This document shows positions 11,742 through 23,506 of a stretch of DNA of 64,000 nt, one piece after another. The notes under the pieces were generated by a model, which had not been told where the DNA came from, made no database searches, and worked only from the letters and a program-made list of their open reading frames with translations. Location: the NCBI RefSeq assembly GCF_000226115.1, contig NC_016458.1, positions 310,001-374,000 of the forward strand, given 5' to 3'. The stretch is from Thermothielavioides terrestris NRRL 8126. Lineage: Eukaryota; Ascomycota; Sordariomycetes; Sordariales; Chaetomiaceae. Both the position numbers and the translations under genes were made by a program. Numbering within the stretch: the stretch's first letter is position 1; every line of letters starts with the position of its first letter.

Positions 11742-12879
11742 AACTGCGCTGGATTTGGTCGTTGTATCGATAGGGAGATGCATTGTGATCAGGTGGGTGG
11801 TTGGTAAAGGCGAAGGAGAAGGAGAATCTATCTATGCATGATCCAGTTTGTATTGTATTGCCGAGTGGGAGGAAATAGGTAGGTCCTTCTTTTGCGATGC
11901 GTGGATGGGAGTATTGGTGGCACTGTTCTCTGGTTTTCTCGTTTATGCAAGTTGATTTTGCTGGGGGAATTGCGGGTGAAACCTGGGGATGGTTCCTTCA
12001 TGGGAGGTCACCTGATGCTGTCTTTACGCGAGTACAACGTCCTTTGCTTCATTGATATTTCATGTCTCTTGTCGATTTTTCGTCGCAGCGGTCATTGATA
12101 GGATGGATGTAGCAACGGCAGCTTGACTGCTTCCAACTACACCATGGACGGGCAAAGAATGATGTTGATATTTTGTACTCGGTCAATTCCTGCAAAGCAG
12201 ACAGGCCGACTCCATCAACTTTCCGCACACCCGGGACATACCCCAACACCATACGGGCGACAGCAAACAGAGAGAGCAGGAAAGTTTGAATTTAGGTGAT
12301 ATCTGAATTAGAAGGCCAATAGTAGAAGCAAGGAAAAAGGCAGACAGTCAAGTAAGGAGAAGGCGTGGGTATAACCGACCGGATCGCGCGTGCTTGACGG
12401 AGAAGGTGAGGCTGCCAGGCCACCAGGGTACGTAAGGTCGTCTCCATTCCCCCGATCCTGCCTGCATGCTGTCTGATGCCAGGTGAGATGAAGGCTGACT
12501 CTCCCGACCAACAGGCTGGCATCCAGACCACCGCCGCGGTAGCCCCCTAGGCGACCTGACGCAATGCTCGCCGATAAATAACCCATCATACGCCACTTCC
12601 CGGTCGGCATCGGCACCCCAACACCGCTCACGCTGAGGCCCAGTTGTCCTCGGTAATCGTCCGCACCTGGTGTCTGTAAGGGAGCGGATATCTCGAAAAT
12701 TCGCAAAACATCGGGGGAATAGTTTGTCTCTAAACACAACAGGAGAACCAACGCCTGCACGAAAGGTCGGGTCGCATAACGGGGGTCGCTTGGAGAAGGT
12801 CGAGCTTTGGCCACATCGGTGCAGCAACGGCGGGACATCAGGCTGCCGGCGAAGAGTCGAGCATAACGGCACCTTTGTT
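11742..12879. other. Convergent 3' region between the Bax-inhibitor and septin genes
   Basis: Both genes end into this 1.1-kb stretch. It holds the two 3' UTRs; no frame with a family signal is present. Frames of 180-240 codons near 12308-13058 on the minus strand are chance or shadow frames. Confidence 0.55.
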
Positions 12880-14529
12880 CTACTCGGCACCGTTGGGCTC
12901 GCCATGGTTGGCAGCAGCAGCTTGCTGGGCAGCAGCGGCGGCGGCGGCGGCGGCCTCGCGCTGCATCCGTGCCTCGATCTCGCGCAGCTGAGACTCGCGC
13001 GCCAGAAGCTCCTGGCGCTTCTCGTTAATCTCACGCTGGACCTTGACCTCAATCTCACGGAGCTTCTCCTCTTCCCGCCGCAGCTGCTCCTCCTTGAGCC
13101 GCACGGACTGCGACGCCAGGTCCTCGGGGTTCATCGAGGAATCACTGTGGGCCAGGTCAGCGCATCTCGATTCACCAGTGAAAAGGGGAAGTGCGGTGAC
13201 GTACACGCCAGCACCGCCCTCGACGCTCTTGCTAAGCTTCTCGGTACGGTAGTTCTCGTAGAGGAAGTCATGGGTGATCTCCTTCAGGTCGGCAAGATGG
13301 CTGTGCAGCAGCGCGGAGCGGATGGCCAGGAAGTCCGAGTGGCGCGGGTTGTCGACCTCGACGACGCCCCAGGGATACTGGCGGGCGCGGACCTTGCGGC
13401 CGCCGATCTCGACCACATCCTCGGATCCAACAATCGCAAATGGCATCAGCCCCCTGAGCTCGGCATTCTCCTCGACCGTGTCCTCGTCGTCCTCCTCAAT
13501 GTCGTAGGGGAAGTTGTAGACGGGAATGCGGTAGTGCTCAATGTCCTCCATGACCAGCTTCTTGGACTCGGCGAGCTCCGAGGGAGTCAGCGAGTCGGCG
13601 CGGCCAATCACAGGGATGACATTGACGCGGGGCGCAAGGCGCTTCATCAGCTCAATGTCGAGCTCGCGGAGACTGGGGTAGAAGTCAGCATCATCTCAAT
13701 TGGGGGCAGGGACGAGCGCAATTACCCATGACCGGTCGGAGCGATGAAGTAGAGCAAGGCATGAACACGATTGTCTCTGAAGCGAGGGTTGCGCTTGATA
13801 CGCGATTCCTCGGCAAGGATGTCATCGTATTGCCGCTCCAGGTAGCCGACGATCTCTGAGAAGCTGAAAGGACAAGCGAGATTAGCGGGAGGCAAACACG
13901 TGCGTATATGCTTTGTTTTCGAAGACCCACCTGGCCTCATTGTCAATCTGGTCTCCAAAGCCAGGAGTGTCGACAATGGTCAGGGAGATGCGGGTGCCCT
14001 CCTCGTCCAATTCGAGCTCTGTGCGAAGGGTTAACGTCCCTTAGAGCACACTTGTTGACGGCGCTGGGGACTGTGCGTACCGACGGTGACGGGCTTGATC
14101 TTGACACCTTCCTCAACGTGGGCGGTCGTGGCGTCATCACAATCCTTGTGCGCAAGCACGGTCTTTCCGCAAAGCGTGTTGACAAAGGTGGTCCGGCCTG
14201 TCGGAAAGAATCCAGGAACGATTAGTGCATCTGGTGCCGTGCAGCCTCGCTGAAGCGGCGACTTACCAGTGCCCGAGGCGCCGCACACCATCAGGCAGAA
14301 CTGGATGCCCTTCTTCACATTCTTCTTTCGGCGGATCATCTTCTGTGCCGTAAACATGTCAGCTCAGCAAACCGAGGCGCACGGGAAATGGTTGTCAGCG
14401 GGCACGCAGTCGGTGTCGAGGGCTGGTGCGGTTGCGAGGAGCAGAGTGCTGGATTGAGAAACCGAAGCGATGCCACAAGCGCTGGGGAAACAGGACAGGG
14501 AAAGGTCGACGTACGGCTGGAGAAGACAT
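12880..14529 (-). CDS. cdc11: Septin, Cdc11/AspA type
   Basis: Seven exons on the minus strand (14529-14515, 14342-14267, 14197-14081, 14018-13931, 13863-13726, 13672-13205, 13144-12880) give 388 residues. Septins are GTP-binding filament proteins at septa and tips. The P-loop is GASGTGRT (residues 26-33), with Arg where Lys is usual, as in yeast Cdc11; DTPGFGD begins at 86, GRAD lies at 168-171, and YLERQYDDILAEESRIKRN and the WGVVEVDNPRHSDF region follow. A charged coiled coil and an Ala-rich run end the protein. The first exon codes only five residues. The last intron is 60 nt and free of stops, so its retention would insert 20 residues in frame; splicing it restores the usual septin junction. 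Confidence 0.9.
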
Positions 14530-15613
14530 GATATTGGGGTGGAGTCGTGGAGACGAAGAAACGAGTCGAGTCGAGGCGCGTTACAGGGTAAGACTAGCGC
14601 CGGCCGGCTTCACCCAGGACAGCCCGCTCGGCAAGGGAAGAATGAGCTAAATGAACGAGCGGCTCCGATCCAGTCAGCAAAGAGTATGGTGGTGTAACGG
14701 AGTGGTTGCGGTTTGCGGCCGTCGAATTCGAGCGACTGCACCTGTTGCAGGTTTGGGGTGAGAAAAGGAGAGAGCTCGGGAATGGGCGTCGAAAATGGTA
14801 ATTTCACAAAATGTTGCCCTGCTACGGCAGGAGCAGGACAAGCACCTCAAGCTGTCCGGTCCAGTGCAGCCAGTCCCAATTCAGGGGTCACTCGTCCCAA
14901 TCAACCGCTAGTCCAAAGGGGGTAAGGCGTGCTCCAACAACCCCAGGTCCGTGACAGCTGTCGCTCTGCGAAGGGCTCCACTCTGACAGCTTAGCTGGCA
15001 TTCGTCGCCAGCTGGTGGGCGCTCAGGCGGGGCACATTGCGGTCTGCTCGCCTTGTCACTTCCAGGTTTCCAGAGGGAGCAGCTCGTGACTGTGACCAAC
15101 GGGTGGCCTGAGGTAACCAACGTTTACGGACTGAGCCTTGGAAACACGATGCAATGTTTTGTTTTCCAGTCTTACGCCATAAGCTCTGAAACCATGAGGT
15201 ACTGGGGGAGTCTTTCTGCATCACCTCTTCCCCCAAGCTAGCTCGCATAGACCAGTGATTTTCGCTCTGCATTCATTCCCTTACTTTGTCTGGCGCTTCA
15301 GCTCGCCGCTCTCTCGACTTGTGTTGCCGGACAGCACCCAGCCAGTGGGAGCAGGCGCCGCCATCAATCGCAGAGAAAAGACCACTGAAGCAACCCCAAT
15401 CCCAACGTCCCAAAGTATCGATTCGCAGGATGGCCGCGTAGCATTTGTTCTCAGCCTTTGCCTGCGCCTAAGTTTTCAGAGCCGAAACGGCCGTTCTGCC
15501 ATTCCGTAACAGGCGAGCCCAGTTGTCCAAGGGGGTGCAGGCTGCCGCCGCCGTCCTCAACGCCGAACCCCACATTCGTTGATCCGGCCCATCACCAGAC
15601 AACGGTCGTCAAG
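14530..15613. promoter_or_regulatory. Divergent promoter region between septin and hsv2
   Basis: About 1.1 kb separates the two divergent start codons, so it must contain both promoters. No open frame here has a recognisable product, and no regulatory motif stands out. Confidence 0.45.
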
Positions 15614-17168
15614 ATGAATACCCGCTCTCCCCTCGAGAGTCCGCTCGGTGCCGTCGTCCTCTCGATCGCATTCAACGATGATTGCAGTTGCTTCGCCGTG
15701 GGACTCAACACAGGGTTCTGCAGTATGTCTTCCTCTGTCCATCTCCGACATTCGGTGTCTTCGGATTCATCCAGATACGCGGGACAGTATCCCGACCGGC
15801 TAACTATCGACGTCCCGATTGTCCTATTCGTTCACTAACGACAAGTAGTTTTTCATTCCGAAACATGCTCTCTGCGGACAACAAGAGGTAGGGGAGATAG
15901 AACACTGGGCTTCGCGCCGGAAGCTTGTCACTAACACGCGACACTCCCAGACTTCAACGCAGGAGTCGGCTTGGTCCAGATGATGGGCAAAGCTAACTAC
16001 GTCGGTCTCGTTGGCGGCGGTAGACAGCCCAAGTTTGCAGCAAATAAGGCATGCCTATCCACTTCAGCTCTTAACAACGCGTGCGACGTCATTAACACGA
16101 ACCGTCCAGCTCATTCTCTGGGACGACCTGAAGAGCAAGGCGGCACTGGAGATCAGCGCCCTGACGCCCGTCCGGGGCGTACAGCTGTCCAAAGAACGGA
16201 TCCTGGTGGTACTGCAGAACAGCGTCCGCGTCTACAAGTTCGCTAAGCCGCCGCAGCTGTTGTCGGCATATGAGACCGCCAACAACCCTTGGGGCCTGTG
16301 CTGCTTGTCCGCGAAGCGCATCGCCTTCCCAGGCAGGTCGGTAGGACACGTGCAGCTCGTCGAGACCGCGACGGGCAACGTCAGCATCATCCCCGCGCAC
16401 TCGTCCGCCATCAAGGCCATCCAGTTGAGCCGGGATGGCGAGCTCCTGGCCACAGCATCCGAGACGGTACGTTCGCCCTCGTCCCGTTCAATAACCGCCA
16501 TCCCATCAAACGTAGGGTAAGGACTAACATGAAAGCGAAAGGGGACTCTCATCCGGGTCTTCGCAACCAGCAACTGTGCCCGGCTGGTGGAGCTCCGGAG
16601 GGGCATCGACCCGGCCACCATTTTCTCCCTGGCCTTCAGCCCGTCCGGGACCATGCTTGCGTGCACCTCGGACAAGTCTACGTTGCACATCTTTGACGTG
16701 CCCCATCCGAATCGGCGGTCCCGTCAGCAGCAGCAGCAGCAACCACAGCAGCAACAAAACGGTGGCAGCCGAACCCCGGGGTCTCGAAACATCGCGGTCG
16801 CGCCGGACAGCAGCGGTAACGGCGTCGGCAGCAGCGGCGGCGAGGGAAAAGGCAAGTGGGGGTTCCTGTCCAAGATCCCGATGATGCCGCGCGTGTTCTC
16901 GGACGTGTACTCGTTCGCGTCGGCGCCGTTCGAGGCGGACGACGACGAGGCGGCGCTGGTCGGCGGGGCTCTGCCGGTGTCGGAGAGCACGACGCTCGGC
17001 ACGTCGCGGCCGCCCAAGGGCGTCGTCGGCTGGGTCAGCGAGTCCACGCTGCTGGTCATCGGCGCCGGCCGCGACGCCCGCTGGGAGCGGTTCGTCCTGC
17101 AGGAGGGCCTCGACGGCCGCCGGCACTGCGTCAGGGAGGGCTGGAAGCGCTATCTCCCTGGCCATTGA
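15614..17168 (+). CDS. hsv2: PROPPIN WD-repeat phosphoinositide-binding protein Hsv2 (WIPI3/4-like)
   Basis: Five exons (15614-15722, 15849-15887, 15951-16048, 16110-16466, 16542-17168) give 409 residues. PROPPINs are seven-bladed propellers that bind PI3P and PI(3,5)P2 through an R-R-G motif and act in autophagy and vacuole dynamics. Visible marks are GLVGGGRQPKF, the LVELRRG binding motif (Leu-Arg-Arg-Gly, as in WIPI3/4 rather than the FRRG of Atg18), and LACTSDKSTLHIFD. A poly-Gln and Gly/Ser-rich insertion at about 16727-16850 enlarges the loop before blade 6. The third intron (16049-16109) must use a GC donor (AAG|GCATGC) to keep the conserved KF..NK-L-I-x-WDD junction. Confidence 0.92.
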
Positions 17169-17526
17169 CTTCCTTGCTTTTCCGATTTGTTTTGCAACGA
17201 CCTACCTACCCACGATCATGGCGTTTACGGGATATGGGGATTTATCGCCACGCAGGAACTCGTCTGTTTTGAGAGGCATTGCCAGGCGCTAGGGATGGTC
17301 TTGAGTTCTCTGCTTATGCATTTTGAGAAGCGCCTTGAGGTTGTATGGATAGATATCAGTGGTTGGGTCGGTTTGGGTGGCTTTGGCTAATTTGCTTTTA
17401 TGGGCTGTATGGGTATCTTAAATACGCTGCGGTACGTTCTCCTCTATGCATTGTCCTGTTCCCGTCCCGGGGCAGGCATGTGCCAAAGACCAGTGGTATC
17501 AACACTCTCCGGAAGGTGTAGGTGTT
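17169..17526. other. Convergent 3' region between hsv2 and ist3
   Basis: Only about 360 bp separate the two stop codons. It presumably contains both 3' UTRs; no gene is seen. Confidence 0.5.
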
Positions 17527-18618
17527 TCAGCCTCGATCCCAACGTGGCGATCGGCTACGACTCCTGTCACGGTCGCGCCGTCTCCTGTCCTCCGAGTCGC
17601 GATGCCGACGCTCACTGCGATCGCGCGAGCCTTCCCGTGCTCGCCGCCGGTGCCCGTCACGCTCGCTGCGAGACTCTCCGTCATCGCGGTCATCTCGGCG
17701 GTGACGGTCGTGCTTCCTCTCCCGGTCGCCTCCGTCATGTCCGTCCTCTCGCCTGCGGTCTCGGTCACGAGAAGCGTCACGGCGTTTCCTCCGTCCCTCG
17801 TCGCTACTGCCACCGAGACGGTCCTCCACGGGAGTCGTATCCCTCCTAGGCCGGCCCTCCCTATCAGCCCCACGCTCGTCCCGGTCTCTGTACCTGTGTT
17901 TGTCCCGTCTGCGACTCTCGTCCTCGCTATCGTCTCTCCTTGATGACCGATGCGATCGGTGGCGATGCCTGTCCTCGTCCCTGTCTTTGTGTCGCCGGCG
18001 CTCCTTCTCCTCCCGCCTCTTCTCCCTGCGCAGCGCCTCCTCGACCTCTTTCTTTTTCTCGTCTATCAGAAACTGCTTCATGGGGTCGTCGTCGTCGTGG
18101 TTCTGTATCAAGAGCTGTAGTTCCCGTTCTTCCTTGAGCATCGGTCTCGCCCGCCGCGCGTGCTCCTCCTCCTCGTCCGTCTCGTCCTCGCTCTCGCTCG
18201 GCAAGCCCTTCTCGGCCCGCTCCCGACGCAGCATGTCCTCCCAGCCGACCTTGTACTCCTCCAGGTCCTCGTCGTCGCGCATCTTGTACCGTGCGTGGTC
18301 GACGCGGATCAGGCGGCCGCCGATCTCGGCGCCGCCCAGGTTGTCGACGGCCAGGTCGGTGCTGCGCTGGTCCTCGTACTTGAGCCAGCCGAAGCCCTTG
18401 GACTTGCCGGTCTCCTTGTCGCGCACCAGCTTGAGGAAGACGGGCTCGCCAAACTGGCTGAAGATGGTGATGATGTCGCCCTCGGACAGCTCATATGGCA
18501 GGCCGCCGAAGTAGATGAAGGCCGTGTCGCGGTAGTCCGCGTGCCACGAAGCCTCGGGCGGCACGCCATTCTCGATCTCGCGCTTGTTGAGCGCCTGGAT
18601 CGCGCGGATCTGGTTCAT
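17527..18618 (-). CDS. ist3: U2 snRNP / RES complex RRM protein Ist3 (Snu17)
   Basis: A single minus-strand exon codes 363 residues. Ist3 is a subunit of the RES (retention and splicing) complex with Bud13 and Pml1. The N-terminus MNQIRAIQALNKREIE is the diagnostic family start. One RRM follows, with RNP2 FIYFGGL at 34-40 and RNP1 KSKGFGWLKY at 72-81, then the ARYK..DD..EYKVGW segment. The C-terminal half (about 190-363) is a long Arg/Asp/Glu/His-rich RS-like tail with many RDRD and HRRRR runs, far longer than yeast Ist3. The minus-strand frame is intact over its full length; overlapping frames on the plus strand are shadows. Confidence 0.94.
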   Translation of the reverse strand: MNQIRAIQALNKREIENGVPPEASWHADYRDTAFIYFGGLPYELSEGDIITIFSQFGEPVFLKLVRDKETGKSKGFGWLKYEDQRSTDLAVDNLGGAEIGGRLIRVDHARYKMRDDEDLEEYKVGWEDMLRRERAEKGLPSESEDETDEEEEHARRARPMLKEERELQLLIQNHDDDDPMKQFLIDEKKKEVEEALRREKRREEKERRRHKDRDEDRHRHRSHRSSRRDDSEDESRRRDKHRYRDRDERGADREGRPRRDTTPVEDRLGGSSDEGRRKRRDASRDRDRRREDGHDGGDRERKHDRHRRDDRDDGESRSERDGHRRRAREGSRDRSERRHRDSEDRRRRDRDRSRSRSPRWDRG

Positions 18619-19849
18619 GGCGGGCTGGTGGACACGCGACGCGAAAAGTTGTGGTTACGTGGCGGAGCTCGAGCTCGCTGAAATCGAAGGATCGTGAGGC
18701 TGCCAAGACCAAGAATCCGATGTCATTGATGTTCCACACAATCGGTCAAAAGTGAAGGGTTAGGGTTGAGTATGCAAAGGCCAGCTAGTGACCTTGTCTC
18801 TTCCCCAAGCGTGCACAGTGCCAGGTAACGCCATCGCAAAGCGCATGCTCCAACTACGCCGTGCCATTGGCAGCTGCAGTATGCCATGGCTTGTTGGAAG
18901 AGCTGGTCAGCAGAGTGCCGACGGTGCAGCTGGTGGCGCATCGCAGCGCCGTCTGCAGCTGCGGCCCCGCTTCAGAGCATGAAGGAAAGGCGGGGTTGTC
19001 CCCATCAGAACTGGAGCTGATCGATGTGTGCGAACTGGTGCTTCCTCAAACCAGCGGTTCTTCTGATCTTCGGAGATGCGAGAAAAACAAAGCGAGGTAA
19101 AAAAAAAAAAAAAGGATTCCATTGACAACGTATCTGGGACTCCGTACTTGCCAGATAATTCGTACTCCGTAGTTACATAAAGGTACCTTACCAAGCGTAG
19201 GTAACATTCCTCCGTATCTTGGCTGGATTTGTGTTGGGGTTGGCGTTGTGTTGGTCGAACCCTTGCAACGCCTCGGTTCGTCCAATGCTGCGTCCCAATT
19301 GGCTGTTGTTGCCATGCACCTTCCAGGCTTGAAGCGGGCTCAAGCTGCTGCCCACCGCCTCCCACCGCCTTTGTGCATCTCGATCTTCGGTGGGGCCAGC
19401 CTCACCATTTTGCACTCCGGACCGAAGCTGCCCTGTAGTTCCACAGTAACTAAACTACTGTAGACTGCCGCAGGGGTGCAGCACAGCAACCCGCAATCTG
19501 CAACCCGCAGACCGCAGACCGCAATCCGCTGCCCTGTCGCCCGTCCCGTCGTCGCTCGTTTTCCTCCCGGGACCCATCGCCGTCGTGCCCAGCCCCGGTG
19601 CTCTGAGTACGGCGCGCCTCTCAGCCCAGAACACGCATTTGACATTTTGAACCTGCGATTGTGTGGGCGCCCCCGCATCGCGACCTACGTCCCGGGGTCC
19701 CTACGACACCGCAGAGTCTCATCACAACAACCCCCGGCCCCCGGCTGTTCCGAGACCCGAAACCTCCGCCGGCACCGTCTCGAGGGTCTCGTTTCCTGCC
19801 CATTGACGCCGCTCCGACCCGACCATTGGTACTGGTACAGCGCCAGTTG
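18619..19849. promoter_or_regulatory. Divergent promoter region between ist3 and lag1
   Basis: Both start codons face away from this 1.2-kb stretch. It contains a run of 15 A near 19099-19113, two copies of a TCCGTA/TACTCCGTA motif at about 19142 and 19164, and a Cys/Gln-codon-like CCCGCAGA microrepeat near 19490-19530. No gene is supported. Confidence 0.5.
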
Positions 19850-21502
19850 ATGGACGTGCCGACCATGAGCTCCCCTCCCGCCACGACCGCAAGCCATGAC
19901 GGCACGGCAAAATCCTCCTCCCTCCCGCCCCGGCGGACCGGCAAGCCCCAGCACATTAACGGGCCGCTGTACAGGCAGGCGAACAGCAATGTCGTGCTGA
20001 TTCGCCGCCCTAAGAGGAAAAACGAGGGGCCCATGAAGCAGCTCGCCCGGTGGTTCGTCGACAACCAGATTGGTGCGTTGCGATGCCCCCGTACACATCG
20101 CTGTTCACGGGCCCCCCGCTGACCTTGCATCACTAGGCCTGTCATTCAACCTCCTCGCCCTGCTCTTCCTCGCCCACGGCATGCCCCGCGCCAGGGACTA
20201 CACGGCCAAGTACTTCACGCTTTCGTACTACAACCCGAGCACCGGGAAGTACGGGCTGGGCTGGGCCGACGGCCACTTCATCCTGTTTTGCGTCGTCGTT
20301 CTGACCGGCCTGCGCGCCGCCACCATGGAGAACATCCTCGCGCCTCTCGCCAAGTCCCAGGGCATGTCCAAGCGGAAGGACATTACCAGGTTTAGTGAAC
20401 AGGCCTGGATGGTGCTGTACTACAGCGTGTTCTGGCCCCTTGGTTTGGTACGTCTGCAGCCCCATTTTCCTCTTTTTGACAGGGCGGTCCCGCTTACAGA
20501 GAGGGCACCTAGTACGTCTACCGCCAGTCGCCAGCCTACCTGGACCTCCGTGAGCTGTGGACCGGCTGGCCAGACCGTGAGGTTACCGCGCTCGTAAAGG
20601 GCTATTTCCTCGCGCAGCTAGCCTTTTGGCTCCAGCAACTTATCGTCATCAACATTGAGGAGCGCAGGAAGGACCATTGGCAAATGTTCACCCACCACGT
20701 CATCACGAGCTCCCTCATGTATGCCGCATACCGATACGGGCATACACGGGTAGGCAATCTCATCCTGGTCCTGATGGATGTGTCGGACCTGGCCCTCGGG
20801 GTACGTGATGTGGAAACAACCATTTTCCAGTGAGCTTGTGTTTTTGATGATCCTGCCTGAGCTAACCATTACGTGGGTCCCCAGTTGGCCAAGTGTCTCA
20901 AATACCTCGGCCACCAGACCATGTGCGACATCATGTTCGGTGTCTTCATGTTCTCATGGCTAATCGCACGGCACGTCCTGTACCTCTGCGTGTGCTACTC
21001 CGTCTGGGCCCACACCCCCGAGATCATGCCGACTGGCTGCTTTAAGAGCGCTCAGGGCAGTCTCACCGGACCGTTGGAGCCCCCAACCGACAAGGGCCTG
21101 CGGTACCTCCTGGAGCCTCTCTGGGATTCGGAGGGCTTGTTCTGCTACAACGACTCGGTCAAGTGGGCCTTCCTCGCCATGCTGCTCTTCTTGCAGGTCC
21201 TCACCCTGATCTGGTTCACCATGATCATCCGCGTCGCCATCAAGGTCCTGAACGGCTCTTCTGCCGAGGACGTGCGGAGCGACGATGAGGCGGGCGAGGA
21301 CGACGACGAGGACGAGTTCGTCTACGAGGAGGCGCAGCCGCTCGAGCAGGAGGTCGGCGTCGAGGAGATTGACCTGAAGCACTGGGAGCGGCGGACGGGC
21401 ATTAAGAGGCAGACGTCGGTCACTACGGGTGTCAGTCTGCCGGGCCACAGCGACCGCAAGGAGCTCCTCGGCCGCATCGGGTGTGAGAAGCAGGTCGAGT
21501 GA
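19850..21502 (+). CDS. lag1: Ceramide synthase (Lag1/Lac1, TLC domain)
   Basis: Four exons (19850-20072, 20137-20447, 20513-20800, 20885-21502) give 479 residues from the first ATG. A second ATG at 19865 has a better context (A at -3) and would give 474. Lag1 makes ceramide from a sphingoid base and acyl-CoA in the ER. An N-terminal TRAM1-like part (GPLYRQANSNV) precedes the TLC domain. The Lag1 motif is plain: DHWQMFTHHVITSSLMYAAY with the catalytic His pair, then NLILVLMDVSDLALGLAKCL with the two Asp, split by the third intron. Several hydrophobic helices follow, and an acidic tail (DDEAGEDDDEDE) ends the protein. Confidence 0.94.
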
Positions 21503-22627
21503 GGCTTGTGCGTCTGTGCGTTGACGAGAACGTTCATGCGTGCCACCCATCTACCTAGCTGCATATCTTGGCGTCTTGACGGGGAACGAACGGCCCAGGA
21601 ATTCCAGGGAAAGAAGGGAGGACCGCGGATGAAAAGGACCGACATGGCTGGGTCGGTGGCCATGAACCATTGGAGCTCGGAGAGGAGATGCAGGACGCAT
21701 GGGAGGGACACCGCGGTGGTCCTTGGCTGCCCGCCTTGATGATGAGTTATTTGACGAAATGCCTTTTGCCCGGGTGGCCGGCTCAGTTTCTTTTCTTCCT
21801 CTTACAGCTGCGGGATATGCAGCGTCGCGTGGGTAGCTCCGCTCCCGCGCTCAAGGGGGAGCAGTCTCCGGCAAGCAAGGGGTTGCACCGGGGATTGCTG
21901 GATGGTTCTTTCATGCCTAGGCTGCTTGGAGCTGGTTTTGGGAGCGATCTATAAACTCGAACCAAGATCAAGATATCTTGTCTTCTTCCGCGACGACGAT
22001 TCGTCAGTCCTTGTAGACATTTGCAAAGCAGTATGTGCGGCATTATACCGAGGTGCACCTGGGCTTCCGCGGCTGCCTTTGGATTGGAGGACGTAACCAC
22101 GGTTTCACCACCGCATTGCCAAGTAAACACGCCTCGGCCCTTGAGAGTCGAGCTCGGAGGCGGGTTCGGTGGAAATCTCAAGTATTCGGTTTAAACTGGC
22201 TGCTACTTACACACTTTACTACACCAGGTTTTTCCTCCAATACCGCATGCCGCCAAGTCCCGGATGCCGCCAAGTCCCGGAGTTTTCAGTACGGAAAATA
22301 CGGAGCCTTGAGCGCCCCGGATGATGGACCACCGCGTCACACTGCAACCGGGGCAGCGGTTCGGTATTTTTTTAGCCGTGGAAGAACAAGACGTGCCGTA
22401 TATACGACGATAGTAGCATCTGCGGAGTCACGATTGCCGTTGCCGCAGGTTATTAATATGGCTCGAAATTTGGGAATTGGAGGTTGGAGAGATGAGGCCT
22501 GCTTGCTGGGAAGTTTCCATATCGACGACCTTCAAGTTGGCAGCCAAGGAAAGTAACGAGCACCATTGCTGTTAAGACGGGCCGGACGAGAACTTTGAAT
22601 CAGTAGTAGGCTGTACGTCAGGGCACA
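21503..22627. other. Intergenic between lag1 and the acetylesterase gene
   Basis: This holds the lag1 3' UTR and the promoter of the next gene. No credible frame is present. A 17-bp perfect tandem duplication lies at 22247-22280. Confidence 0.5.
22247..22280. repeat. 17-bp perfect tandem duplication
   Basis: Two adjacent copies of ATGCCGCCAAGTCCCGG (22247-22263 and 22264-22280) lie about 350 bp upstream of the acetylesterase start codon. It could be a duplicated regulatory site or simple slippage. Confidence 0.8.
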
Positions 22628-23506
22628 ATGGTCTACTGGTCGACACTCCTTCTGGCCGGACTCGCCGCATCGGGAGCCCACGGCACGCCCGTTGAGGTCG
22701 CTCGCCGGGCGACACCGACCGTCTACCTCGCGGGAGACAGCACCATGGCCAAGACGGGCAACGGGCTCATGGGTAAGAAAAATCAGACTGCTCCTTGCGT
22801 CCGACTTTCCATGAAGAATATCATCCAGGAAGAAGGCTGGCTGACTTTTTCCTGCCCAGGCTGGGGCGAGTATCTCGCCCAGTACATCACGCTGCCGGTG
22901 GTCAACAAGGCGATCGCGGGCCGGTCGGCGCGCAGCTACACGGAGGAAGGGCGGTTCAGCGAGATCGAGCAGCTGGTGCAGGCGGACGACATCGTGGTGA
23001 TCGAGTTCGGGCACAACGACGGCGGGTCGCCCAGCTCGGCGTCGGACAACGGGCGCAGCGACTGCCCGGGCGCGGGCGACGAGACGTGCACGTCCGGCAA
23101 GACGGGCGCGACGGTCTACACCTTCAACCACTACGTCGAGGCGGCGGCGCGCAGCTTCGTCGCCAAGGGCGCCCGCGTCGTCGTCAGCTCGCAGACGCCG
23201 AACAACCTGTGGGAGACGGGCACGTTCGTCTACAGCGTGCCGCGCTTCGTCGGCTACGCCGCGGCCGCCGCCGAGCACGTCGGCGCGGGTGCGTCTTTCG
23301 TCGACCACTTCCAGGCCGTCGCCGACATGTTCCTCAAGCTTGGCAGCGCAAAGACCAACGCGCTCTACCCGCAAGACCACACGCACACGAGCCCCGAGGG
23401 GGCCGACCTGGTGGCCCAGGCGTTCGTGGAGGCCGTCGGGAAGCGCTTCAACGGGACCACGGCGCTGGACTCGTACGTGAAGAGTCCGCTACCGGCGGTG
23501 TTTTGA
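22628..23506 (+). CDS. Secreted GDSL/SGNH esterase, rhamnogalacturonan acetylesterase (CE12)-like
   Basis: Two exons (22628-22772, 22860-23506) give 263 residues. A signal peptide (hydrophobic [13 protein letters not shown]) starts the protein, so it is probably secreted to act on plant pectin acetyl esters. SGNH blocks are visible: G-D-S-T-M with nucleophile Ser38, Gly49 in GLMGWGEYL, G-H-N-D at 99-102, and D-x-x-H at 221-224 ([10 protein letters not shown]). The intron is 87 nt, a multiple of three without a stop. Unspliced, the frame stays open, but it would insert 29 residues into block II and break the GLMG-WGEYL junction conserved in the family. The intron is therefore preferred. Confidence 0.92.
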   Translation: MVYWSTLLLAGLAASGAHGTPVEVARRATPTVYLAGDSTMAKTGNGLMGKKNQTAPCVRLSMKNIIQEEGWLTFSCPGWGEYLAQYITLPVVNKAIAGRSARSYTEEGRFSEIEQLVQADDIVVIEFGHNDGGSPSSASDNGRSDCPGAGDETCTSGKTGATVYTFNHYVEAAARSFVAKGARVVVSSQTPNNLWETGTFVYSVPRFVGYAAAAAEHVGAGASFVDHFQAVADMFLKLGSAKTNALYPQDHTHTSPEGADLVAQAFVEAVGKRFNGTTALDSYVKSPLPAVF

